A stretch of DNA of 64,000 bases from JBDOQU01 sp039839375. GTDB lineage: Bacteria; Pseudomonadota; Alphaproteobacteria; DSM-16000; Inquilinaceae. Below, one piece after another: positions 17,883 to 25,233 of this stretch. Below the pieces are notes generated by a model. The model was not told where the DNA came from, did no database searches, and worked only from the letters and a program-made list of their open reading frames with translations. Each line of letters starts with the position of its first letter. Positions within the stretch are counted from its first letter, which is position 1. The stretch covers positions 62,001 through 126,000 of the forward strand of contig NZ_JBDOQU010000008.1 in assembly GCF_039839375.1 (NCBI RefSeq). Direction: 5' to 3'. The translations under genes and the position numbers were made by a program.

Positions 17883-19019
17883 ATGACAGATACAGTCGTA
17901 CCCGTGTTCAAGCCGCTGATCGAAAGCGGGGAGATCGATGCGGCGGTGGCGTCCCTCAAGATGGGATGGCTGGGGATGGGAGCGTCCGTCGGCCAGTTCG
18001 AAGCGGCCCTGTCGGACTATCTCGGCGGCGAGGACCGGCATGTCGTGGCCGTCAGCACCGGCCATGCCGCGCTTCACCTGTCGATGATGCTGATCGGCCT
18101 CCAGCCCGACGACGAGGTGATCACCCCCGCCTTCAACAACATCGCCGATTTCCAGGCGATCCTGGCGGTGGGTGCGAAGCCGGTCCTGTGCGACATCCGC
18201 GAGGACACGCTGTGCATCGACATCGACAAGGCCGAGACGCTGGTGAGCCCCCGCACCAAAGCGGTCATCGCCATGGACTACGATTGCTGCATGGCCGACC
18301 ATGACGCGGTGGCGGCGTTCGCCGAACGGCACGGGTTGCGCGTCATCCACGATGCCGCCCATGCGCTCGGCTCATCCTACAAGGGCCGGCGGATCGGCAC
18401 CTTCTCCGACATCTGCATGTTCAGCTTCGACCCGGTGAAGACCATCACCTGCATCGACGGCGGCGCGCTGGTCGTGAGGACGAAGGAGGAGGTCGCCCGG
18501 CTCCACGCCCTGCGGCTGATCGGCATGACCCAGCCGGCGAGCGTGATGTACGGCAACCAGCGGGCCTGGACCTATGACGTGGCGGAGGTCGGCTTCCGCT
18601 ATCACATGGCCAACCTCCACGCCTCGATCGGCCTGGCGCAGTTGGCCCGGATGCCGGAGATCACGGCCTCCCGGCAGGCCGCCTGCAAGCTGTACAACGA
18701 GCTGCTGGCGCCCCTGCCTGACGTCATCACGCCGCAGTCGGACTTCCATGAGGTCACGCCGTTCCTCTATTACATCCGCGTTCCGGCCGAACGCCGCCAG
18801 CCGCTGCGGGACCATCTGCGCGCCTCCGGGATCGATACCGGCATCCACTGGCAGCCGGGCCACTGGTTCACACTACTGAAGGATGAGCGACGCGGCGACA
18901 TGTCGGTGACGGACCGGGTCGGGCACGAGGTGCTGTCCCTGCCCCTTCATTCGAACATGCCGGCGGATCTGGTGAAGCGCATCGCCGGTCACATCGCCAA
19001 CTTCTTCGCCCGGCCATGA
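17883..19019 (+). CDS. DegT/DnrJ/EryC1 family sugar aminotransferase
   Basis: PLP-dependent aminotransferase of 378 residues that would convert the 4-keto (or 3-keto) sugar nucleotide to an amino sugar. The family features are an STGHAALHLSMMLIG phosphate-binding region, VIHDAAHALGSSYKG (Asp157) and SFDPVKTITCIDGGA, in which Lys186 is the PLP-binding lysine. Retention of Lys186 argues against an RfbH/DdhC-type 3-dehydrase, which has His there, and the RfbH iron-sulphur insert is also absent. It starts 24 bp after the epimerase and is followed by an acyltransferase with an ATGA overlap. Confidence 0.9.
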   Translation: MTDTVVPVFKPLIESGEIDAAVASLKMGWLGMGASVGQFEAALSDYLGGEDRHVVAVSTGHAALHLSMMLIGLQPDDEVITPAFNNIADFQAILAVGAKPVLCDIREDTLCIDIDKAETLVSPRTKAVIAMDYDCCMADHDAVAAFAERHGLRVIHDAAHALGSSYKGRRIGTFSDICMFSFDPVKTITCIDGGALVVRTKEEVARLHALRLIGMTQPASVMYGNQRAWTYDVAEVGFRYHMANLHASIGLAQLARMPEITASRQAACKLYNELLAPLPDVITPQSDFHEVTPFLYYIRVPAERRQPLRDHLRASGIDTGIHWQPGHWFTLLKDERRGDMSVTDRVGHEVLSLPLHSNMPADLVKRIAGHIANFFARP

Positions 19020-19507
19020 CCATCGAGATCCACCCCACGGCCAAGGTCTCCCCCCTGACGGACATCGAGGATTCCGTCAGGGGGACGCGCATCGTGGTCG
19101 CCGCCGGCGCGGTCATCGACAGCTTCGTGAAGGTCAAGCCGGCCGGCGGCGTCGGCGACCTGGTCATCGGAGAAGGATCGCAGATCAATTCCGGCTGTGT
19201 CCTCTATACGGGCAACGGCATCCATCTCGGCCGCGACGTGCTGGTGGCGGCGAACTGCACCTTCGCCCCCGTCAACCATGCTTATGAAAGCAAGGATCGG
19301 CGCATCCGCGACCAGGGATTCCTGCCCAGCAAGGGCGGCATCGTGATCGAGGACGATGTCTGGATAGGCGCCAATTGCGTGCTCCTGGACGGCAGCGTCA
19401 TCGGCCGTGGCTGCGTGATCGGGGCCGGTTCGGTCGTCCGGGGGGCATTGGAGGCCTTCGGCGTCTATGCTGGGCGGCCGCTGAAGCGCATCGGCGAGCG
19501 GCAATAG
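19016..19507 (+). CDS. left-handed beta-helix (hexapeptide) acyltransferase
   Basis: 163-residue acyltransferase with hexapeptide repeats through most of its length (IVVAAGAVIDSF, LVIGEGSQINSG, IVIEDDVWIGAN, VIGRGCVIGAGS). The VNHAY segment carries the usual catalytic His. Placed directly after the aminotransferase with an ATGA overlap, it most likely N-acylates the new amino group, as WbdR- or PglD-type enzymes do. It is shorter than PglD and lacks its N-terminal Rossmann part. The acyl donor is not predictable. Confidence 0.85.
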   Translation: MTIEIHPTAKVSPLTDIEDSVRGTRIVVAAGAVIDSFVKVKPAGGVGDLVIGEGSQINSGCVLYTGNGIHLGRDVLVAANCTFAPVNHAYESKDRRIRDQGFLPSKGGIVIEDDVWIGANCVLLDGSVIGRGCVIGAGSVVRGALEAFGVYAGRPLKRIGERQ

Positions 19508-19557
19508 GCAAAAAAGCAACGGCCCGAATGACAGAGGCGCCGAGAGGAAGGAAGCAG

Positions 19558-20337
19558 ATGGACCCGGTCGAACAGTTCGAGGAAGAGCGGCGCGCACGGC
19601 TGGAGGCGTTCGGCCAGGACGCGGACTTCAGGAGCCTCTCGCGCGATTGGCTGGAGGCCTCGATGGGCCGCCAGTACGTCTACAATTTCCACTGGATGGG
19701 CCGGCCGATCATCCAGTATCCGCAGGACATCATGGCGATGCAGGAATTGATCTGGCGGGTTCGACCCGACCTGATCATCGAAACCGGCATCGCCCATGGC
19801 GGATCGATCGTCATGAGCGCGTCCATGCTGGCGCTGCTGGATTATGCCGACGCGCTGGCCGAAGGGCGGGTGCTGGACCCCGCCGCACCGCACCGCAAGG
19901 TGATCGGCGTGGACATCGACATCCGCGCGCACAACCGCGCGCTGATCGAGGCGCACCCCATGGCGAACCGGATCGGGATGATCGAAGGATCGTCCGTCGC
20001 GCCCGACGTGGTCGACCAGGTCAGGCAGGCCGCCAATGGGCATGAGCGGATCATGGTCTGCCTGGATTCCATGCACACCCATAATCATGTGCTGCAGGAG
20101 CTGGAGGCCTATGCCCCGCTGGTGTCCGTCGGCAGCTATTGCGTGGTGTTCGACACCTTCGTGGAGGATATGCCCAAGGGCTTCTTCAAGGACCGGCCGT
20201 GGGACCCCGGCGACAACCCGAAGACCGCCGTCCGGGAATATCTCAAGACCCATCCGGAGTTCGAGATCGACGCGCAGATGGACAACCAGCTCCAGATATC
20301 CGTCGCGCCGGAAGGATTCCTGAAGCGGGTCCGCTGA
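19558..20337 (+). CDS. CmcI / rhamnosyl O-methyltransferase family protein
   Basis: Belongs to the cephalosporin hydroxylase/CmcI family, whose studied members are SAM-dependent O-methyltransferases. The 259-residue protein shows NFHWMGRPIIQYPQDIMAMQ, the SAM-site IIETGIAHGGSIVMSASML, VIGVDIDIRAHNR and MVCLDSMHTHNHVLQEL. The ATG at 19558 follows an excellent Shine-Dalgarno (AGGAAGGAAG) and is preferred to the ATG at 19528. It starts 50 bp after the acyltransferase and probably closes the sugar operon, adding an O-methyl group to the nucleotide sugar or the finished glycan. Confidence 0.83.
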   Translation: MDPVEQFEEERRARLEAFGQDADFRSLSRDWLEASMGRQYVYNFHWMGRPIIQYPQDIMAMQELIWRVRPDLIIETGIAHGGSIVMSASMLALLDYADALAEGRVLDPAAPHRKVIGVDIDIRAHNRALIEAHPMANRIGMIEGSSVAPDVVDQVRQAANGHERIMVCLDSMHTHNHVLQELEAYAPLVSVGSYCVVFDTFVEDMPKGFFKDRPWDPGDNPKTAVREYLKTHPEFEIDAQMDNQLQISVAPEGFLKRVR

Positions 20338-20365
20338 CCGCCTTCCCCGGCGGATGAAACTGCCA

Positions 20366-20378
20366 GGCAATTTTGGCC
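20366..20378 (+). promoter_or_regulatory. candidate enhancer element upstream of fliK
   Basis: GGCAATTTTGGCC resembles the 13-mer found twice upstream of flagellin 1. It lies about 75 bp upstream of the sigma-54 promoter at 20453-20468, as expected for an enhancer of that promoter. Confidence 0.5.
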
Positions 20379-20452
20379 TCCGGGGCGGCATCTTCTTCCC
20401 CCGAACTGCTCCAGATCTGGAAATCATCCAATAAAATCAATGGTCCACAAGT

Positions 20453-20468
20453 TGGCCTGAGCCTTGCT
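20453..20468 (+). promoter_or_regulatory. sigma-54 promoter of fliK-flgD-flgE
   Basis: TGGCCTGAGCCTTGCT has GG-N10-GC spacing and the TTGCT of the -12 element. A start about 12 bp downstream would leave a leader of roughly 30 nt before the fliK ATG at 20510. Confidence 0.82.
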
Positions 20469-20509
20469 CCCCATGGAGGGCGATCAACCTTCCGCAGCAA
20501 AGGCCATCC

Positions 20510-21859
20510 ATGGACCTGTCCGTCACCGATCTCCTGCCCCAGCCCGCCGACCGGGCGCGTCGCGACGCGCCGGGGGCGAAGGGTCGCGATGGCGCGTTCC
20601 ACGACGCGATGCGGGCGGAGCGGGATCGCGAGCGGGCTGCCCGGCCGGAGCCCGAGACGAAATCGAGGCCGGCCGAGGAGCCGCGCCGCGCGGACGAGCC
20701 GAAGCGGACCACGGAGCCGAAGCGCAAGGAGGAGCCGGCAGCGTCAGAGACCGAAGCGCCGGCCGCCACCGAGACGGTTCCGGCCGAAAAATCCGCCCCG
20801 ACCGAAACCGCGACGCCGGTAACAAAGACGGACGCCTCTCCGGAGAATGCCGTGGCCCCTGCCCCGGCGGCCGCCGACGCCACGCCGACCCCGAAGCCGA
20901 GGGGAGCCGCGACGGTCGACAGCGGCGCGGGACAGAAGACGCAGGCCACGCCGGAAGCACCGACGCTCAGCGGGCAGCCGGCCAAGCCGGCCGCAGAGAT
21001 CGCGGGGGCGGCGCAAGCCGCCGGCGGCAATTCTCAGATTGCAACGGCGCTGGCCGCCACGGCTGCCGCACCGTCCCTCAAGGCCGATATGCCAGCGGCG
21101 ACGGCGCGACCGCAACAGACATCCGCTACTGCCGCAACGGCCGCAGCGGGCGGCGGCGAGCAGCCGGCGGCCGGCTTCGATGCGTCGAAGCTGGCCGGCG
21201 CGGGCCAGGGACAGCAGAAGGACGGCCAGAATGCCGGCGGCCAGGGAGCGCAAGGCGGCGTGGCGGCGGCCGCCAAGGCGGCGCTTGGGGGAGTCGGAAA
21301 GGTTTCCGGGGACGCCGCACCAGATTTCCGGATGACAGCCGACAAGCCCGCCGACTCCGCTCTTCCGCAGATTCCGGGCGCGGCGACGCAGGGCAACGGG
21401 CCCCCTGCCCTCCTGTCCACGACGGCGCTAACGGTCGTCAGCCGGACGCCACCCGTTCATCTACCGGTCACCGAGCAGATCGGCATCCGCCTCCAGAAAG
21501 CCGTCTCCGAGGGCGTCGACCGCATCAGCATGAGCCTGAAGCCGGCCGAGCTGGGGCGCGTGGACATCCAGATGGAGGTCGGGTTCGACGGGCGGGTGCA
21601 GGCGGTGATCTCCGCCGACCGGCCGGACACGCTGGCCCTTCTCCAGCGCGACGCGCGCGGGCTGGAGCAGGCGCTGCAGAATGCCGGCCTACAGGCCGAC
21701 GGCGACAGTCTGAGCTTCAACCTTCGCGATGGCGGCAACTCCTCTCGGGATGGCGGAAGCCAGTCGGGCGGGAACGGGCGATCCGCCGCCGCGGACTCCA
21801 CCGCTGACATGCCCCCGCCCCGCACCGTGCGGCTGGGCGGCGTGGATCTATCGGTCTGA
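20510..21859 (+). CDS. fliK: flagellar hook-length control protein FliK
   Basis: Secreted ruler that measures the hook and switches the export gate to filament substrates. The 449-residue protein has a long Glu/Ala/Pro/Thr-rich, low-complexity N-terminal and middle part (about 10-300), expected to be extended. The C-terminal Flg_hook domain (about 315-405) contains VTEQIGIRLQKAVSEG, ISMSLKPAELGRVDIQMEV and LQRDARGLEQALQNAGL. It begins the fliK-flgD-flgE unit behind a sigma-54 promoter. A second, very different FliK-like gene is at 34582-36003. Confidence 0.9.
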   Translation: MDLSVTDLLPQPADRARRDAPGAKGRDGAFHDAMRAERDRERAARPEPETKSRPAEEPRRADEPKRTTEPKRKEEPAASETEAPAATETVPAEKSAPTETATPVTKTDASPENAVAPAPAAADATPTPKPRGAATVDSGAGQKTQATPEAPTLSGQPAKPAAEIAGAAQAAGGNSQIATALAATAAAPSLKADMPAATARPQQTSATAATAAAGGGEQPAAGFDASKLAGAGQGQQKDGQNAGGQGAQGGVAAAAKAALGGVGKVSGDAAPDFRMTADKPADSALPQIPGAATQGNGPPALLSTTALTVVSRTPPVHLPVTEQIGIRLQKAVSEGVDRISMSLKPAELGRVDIQMEVGFDGRVQAVISADRPDTLALLQRDARGLEQALQNAGLQADGDSLSFNLRDGGNSSRDGGSQSGGNGRSAAADSTADMPPPRTVRLGGVDLSV

Positions 21860-21877
21860 AAGGCTAAGGATAAGATC

Positions 21878-22567
21878 ATGGAAGTGAACAACACGACCGC
21901 TGGCGGCGCGACCGGCACCGGCGGCAGCGCCAACAGGGCCACCCTGAACCAGACCTTCGACAGCTTCCTCAGCCTGCTGACGACGCAGTTGAAGTACCAG
22001 GATCCGATCTCGCCCATGGACACGAACGAGTTCACCTCGCAGCTCGTCCAGTTCAGTCAGGTCGAGCAGTCGATCCAGCAAAACGAGAACCTAGAGACGC
22101 TGATCGCCCTCCAGGGCGCGAATCAGATCGCCTTCGCCTCCTCGCTGTCCGGCAAGGATATCGAGGTCGCCGGCAACGCGATGAGACTGGGCGAGACCGG
22201 CGACATCGCCTACCGCTACTCACTGCCGGTCGCGAGCGCGACGACCCAGATCAACATCATGAACGAGGACGGCACGATCGTCTTCTCCACCGAAGGCAGG
22301 ACCGCCGCCGGCGACTACGACTTCAACTGGGACGGCATGACGGCCGACGGCGAACGCGCGCCCGAGGGCACCTATCGCATCCAGGTCGTCGCCAAGGACG
22401 CCGCCGGCGAAGCCATCGACACCACCACCTCCATCGTCGCCAACGTGAAGGGGGTGGAGCTTTCCGGCGGGGAGATCGCGCTGGATGTCGGGGGCTTCAC
22501 CGTCTCCCTGGGCAATGTGATGGCGATCCGCGAGCCCACCGAAGAAACGGACGCCCCGGCGGCCTGA
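21878..22567 (+). CDS. flgD: flagellar hook scaffolding (capping) protein FlgD
   Basis: FlgD forms the temporary cap that promotes assembly of hook subunits and is replaced by the first junction protein. The 229-residue protein has the conserved N-terminal FLSLLTTQLKYQDPISPMDTN region and QLVQFSQVEQ, then a Tudor/Fn3-like C-terminal domain with DGTIVFSTEG and FNWDGMTADG. It begins 18 bp after fliK and is followed by flgE, so hook cap, ruler and hook are co-transcribed. Confidence 0.94.
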   Translation: MEVNNTTAGGATGTGGSANRATLNQTFDSFLSLLTTQLKYQDPISPMDTNEFTSQLVQFSQVEQSIQQNENLETLIALQGANQIAFASSLSGKDIEVAGNAMRLGETGDIAYRYSLPVASATTQINIMNEDGTIVFSTEGRTAAGDYDFNWDGMTADGERAPEGTYRIQVVAKDAAGEAIDTTTSIVANVKGVELSGGEIALDVGGFTVSLGNVMAIREPTEETDAPAA

Positions 22568-22636
22568 CCTCAACCATTCCTGGCCGCCTTCAAACCGGCC
22601 CCCATGCAGCACCTTTAAGGGTGAAGGAGCAGTAAG

Positions 22637-24448
22637 ATGAGCATTTACGGCGCGATGTTCTCCGGCGTGTCGGGGCTGTTCGCCCAGAGCCAGGCCCTGG
22701 GCATGATCTCCGACAACATCTCCAACGTGAACACGATCGGCTACAAGGGAACGCAGGCGCGGTTTTCGACCTTCGTCACGCGCAGCGCATCGCCCAGCCA
22801 CTATTCGCCGGGCGGCGTCCGCTCCACGCCCTTCCAGACGATCGACAAGCAGGGGCTGTTGCAATCCGCCGAGGGTCCGACCAGCATCGCCGTGTCCGGC
22901 AACGGCTTCTTCGTGGTCAACAACGCCATCAATCCCGGCATCGGCGACAATTACGGCTTCACCCGCGCCGGCGGCTTCCAGCCGGACGATGAGGGCAACC
23001 TCCGCAACACGGCCGGATACTACCTCCAGGGCTGGCGGCTGAGCCCCGACGGCTCTCTTGCGCCGGGGGTGAACCCCAACGTGCTGAACGAGCTTGAGAC
23101 CATCAACATCTCCAACCTGACGGGCAGCGTCCAGCCGACGACGGAGATCAACCTCCAGGCCAACCTGCCGGCTGATTCGGAGCTGATTTCCCCCGCCCCG
23201 TCGACGACGATGACCCTGAACGGCAACCTGACCTACAACGCCGCGGGCGGCGGGGCCGCGACCCAGACCGTCCAGGTCTTCGCCAATGACGGCACGCCCT
23301 ACCAGGTCACGCTGAGCTTCGTTCAGACCAACCCGGCGGCGGCTGGAACGATCACCTGGGACCAGGTGAACGTCACCAGCGTCGAATCGCCGACGGGAGC
23401 CGAGGTCGGCGCCGCACTGCCGATCAATCTGGGCACCCTGACCTTCGACGAAACCTCGGGGGCCGTCACCGGCGGCACCGCGACGACGCTCAACCTGTCG
23501 GCGCTGACCGGTGGCGCGGTTGCCGGATCGCCGGTGGCCATCGACAGCACCGCCACGACCTCCGGATCGGGGGCGCAGAACATCTCAGCCGTCGCCAACG
23601 GGTCCGCGAATCTGGCTGCGTCCAATTTGGACGATACCTATCCGGCGACGGTGCAGATCTTCGACAGTCTGGGGGTCGGGTACAATCTGACCGTCCGCTG
23701 GGTGAAGACGGGCGCGACGACCGGCGCCGGGGCCACCGCGACCTGGAGCGCCTATGTCCAGGACCTGACCCGCGTCTCCGACGGCCAGCAGGTCGCCGGC
23801 GCGCCCAGCGATCCGGACGATCCGTCGACCTGGGGCGCGCCGATCGGCTCCGTCACCTTCGACAATACCGGCAAGCCCGTCTCCACCAGCAGCCAGCCGA
23901 CAGCGACCGCCGGCACGCCGCTGAGCCTTGGGCTCGACATGTCGGTCTACACACTGGCGAACGGAGCCACCTGGGGCGACGGATCGACGACGCTCGATTT
24001 CGGACTGGGCCTTTCCGGAGACGCCGCCGGGCTGACGCAGTTCTCCACCGACTATCTGGTCGACCGGATCGATCAGGACGGCGTCCAGTTCGGCGCTTTC
24101 CAGGGCGTGCAGATCGACGAGCAGGGCTTCGTCACGGCGATCTTCGACAATGGCCGGTCGCTGAAGGTCTTCAAGGTGCCGCTGGCGACCTTCCCCAACC
24201 CCAACGGGCTGGAGAGCCGGACCGGCAACACCTTCATCGAGACCGACCGGTCGGGTGCCTATTTCCTGCGCGACGCCAATACCGGGGGCGCGGGGCAGAT
24301 CATCTCCGGCGCGCTTGAATCCTCCACGGTCGACCTGGCGACGGAATTCACGAACATGATCGTGACCCAGCGGGCCTATTCGGCCAGCGCCAAGATCATC
24401 ACCACGGCCGACGAGATGCTGGACGAGCTGGTCCGCATCAAAAGGTAA
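22637..24448 (+). CDS. flgE: flagellar hook protein FlgE
   Basis: Subunit of the hook, the universal joint between rod and filament. The 603-residue protein begins SIYGAMFSGVSGLFAQSQ with the basal-body rod motif NISNVNTIGYKG, and ends with the conserved LEEST-type region (GALESSTVDLATEFTNMIVT) and QRAYSASAKIITTADEML. The middle (about 170-430) is an Ala/Thr/Gly-rich expansion, making it longer than the approximately 400-residue enteric FlgE but normal for alphaproteobacteria. A GAAGGAG ribosome site precedes the ATG. Confidence 0.95.
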   Translation: MSIYGAMFSGVSGLFAQSQALGMISDNISNVNTIGYKGTQARFSTFVTRSASPSHYSPGGVRSTPFQTIDKQGLLQSAEGPTSIAVSGNGFFVVNNAINPGIGDNYGFTRAGGFQPDDEGNLRNTAGYYLQGWRLSPDGSLAPGVNPNVLNELETINISNLTGSVQPTTEINLQANLPADSELISPAPSTTMTLNGNLTYNAAGGGAATQTVQVFANDGTPYQVTLSFVQTNPAAAGTITWDQVNVTSVESPTGAEVGAALPINLGTLTFDETSGAVTGGTATTLNLSALTGGAVAGSPVAIDSTATTSGSGAQNISAVANGSANLAASNLDDTYPATVQIFDSLGVGYNLTVRWVKTGATTGAGATATWSAYVQDLTRVSDGQQVAGAPSDPDDPSTWGAPIGSVTFDNTGKPVSTSSQPTATAGTPLSLGLDMSVYTLANGATWGDGSTTLDFGLGLSGDAAGLTQFSTDYLVDRIDQDGVQFGAFQGVQIDEQGFVTAIFDNGRSLKVFKVPLATFPNPNGLESRTGNTFIETDRSGAYFLRDANTGGAGQIISGALESSTVDLATEFTNMIVTQRAYSASAKIITTADEMLDELVRIKR

Positions 24449-24510
24449 GGCCTGACCGGCGGGCCGGGGCGGCGTAAGCGTCCCGGTCCGGCACGGCTTT
24501 GTTTTTGTTG

Positions 24511-24628
24511 GTCATTCCGGACTTGATCCGGAATCCATGGGCCATCGCCGCTTCATCGGCGGCGAAGGCCCGGGGCGACTTCGCCCGCCATCGATGCCGC
24601 ATGGATGCTGGATCAAGTCCAGCATGAC
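24511..24628 (-). repeat. 118-bp nested palindromic intergenic repeat, copy C (inverted)
   Basis: Read on the minus strand this matches copies A and B: hairpin ATGCTGGA/TCCAGCAT, a GC-rich centre with CGCCGCCGATGAAGCGG, CCCATGG, and hairpin ATTCCGGA/TCCGGAAT. A decayed solo arm follows at 24641-24668. The element fills most of the 340-bp gap between flgE and sciP; the rest holds a candidate CtrA box. Confidence 0.85.
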
Positions 24629-24690
24629 GTTGTTTTGTTTGGTCATTCCGAACTTGATACGGAAATCCATAAGCCGCGGCCTGCCCGGCG

Positions 24691-24706
24691 TTTACCCGGG
24701 GTTAAC
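24691..24706 (+). promoter_or_regulatory. candidate CtrA box upstream of sciP
   Basis: TTTA-CCCGGGG-TTAAC differs at one position from the CtrA consensus TTAA-N7-TTAAC. It lies 83 bp upstream of the sciP ATG. Caulobacter sciP is itself a CtrA target, which supports the call. Confidence 0.6.
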
Positions 24707-24788
24707 CACAAGCTTTAGCCCTTTTTTAAACGGCCGCCACTAGCGTGTGGCGATGCCTGACAGTCGGACAAAGAGCCGGGAAATACCC

Positions 24789-25085
24789 ATGAGTCTCCCC
24801 CCGAACGGCCGGCCGCACACCGTGATCGGTCCGGGCGGACGGGCTTTGACGTTGCAGGACCTGCCGCCGCCGGAAACCAAGCGGTGGGTCAGCCGCCGCA
24901 AGGCGGAAGTGGTCGCGGCCGTGCGTCACGGGCTGTTGAGCCTGGAGGATGCCTGCCGCCGCTACAACCTCTCCGTCGAGGAATTCCTGTCCTGGCAGCG
25001 GCTGATCGAAAGCCATGGGATTCCGGGGCTGCGGGCGACCCGGCTGCAGAATTACCGCGCGACGCGGACGGAGATGGGCGACTGA
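24789..25085 (+). CDS. sciP: CtrA inhibitor SciP (DUF1153)
   Basis: Small helix-turn-helix protein that binds CtrA at promoters and blocks recruitment of RNA polymerase without disturbing CtrA binding. The 98-residue protein carries the diagnostic DUF1153 pattern: TVIGPGGRALTLQDLPPP, then TKRWVSRRKAEVVAAVRHGL and DACRRYNLSVEEFLSWQ. The ATG at 24789 is used because conservation starts just after it; a GTG at 24747 and an ATG at 24753 are possible. It sits between the hook genes and fliF, while its target regulator ctrA lies 13 kb away. Confidence 0.9.
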   Translation: MSLPPNGRPHTVIGPGGRALTLQDLPPPETKRWVSRRKAEVVAAVRHGLLSLEDACRRYNLSVEEFLSWQRLIESHGIPGLRATRLQNYRATRTEMGD

Positions 25086-25122
25086 TCGCCCCCTTCCCTA
25101 ATCGATATGACGATGGGATGAA

Positions 25123-25150
25123 TTTGCCTAGCGGTAGGCAAAATTTGCCT
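25123..25150 (+). promoter_or_regulatory. interleaved palindromes upstream of fliF, candidate FlbD operator
   Basis: TTTGCCTA-GCGG-TAGGCAAA (25123-25142) overlaps AGGCAAA-A-TTTGCCT (25136-25150). The inner 13-mer GGCAAAATTTGCC is of the same type as the enhancers of the sigma-54 promoters. No sigma-54 promoter lies between it and fliF, so repression is more likely than activation. In Caulobacter, FlbD represses fliF. Confidence 0.6.
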
Positions 25151-25155
25151 GCCCA

Positions 25156-25171
25156 TTAACGATCTCTTCAC
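25156..25171 (+). promoter_or_regulatory. candidate CtrA box upstream of fliF
   Basis: TTAA-CGATCTC-TTCAC differs at one position from TTAA-N7-TTAAC. It is 63 bp upstream of the fliF GTG and only 5 bp downstream of the palindromic element, so the two bound factors would be close neighbours. Confidence 0.6.
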
Positions 25172-25233
25172 GGGCCCGGAGACAAAGTCCGCACGAACGT
25201 CGGACCATCTCCAACGGTGCTGGGCTTCCCCCC

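Noticed and set aside
17883..19019. RfbH/DdhC-type CDP-4-keto-6-deoxyglucose 3-dehydrase
   Set aside because: The PLP lysine is present (Lys186) and the iron-sulphur insert and extra length of RfbH are missing, so an aminotransferase is the better call.
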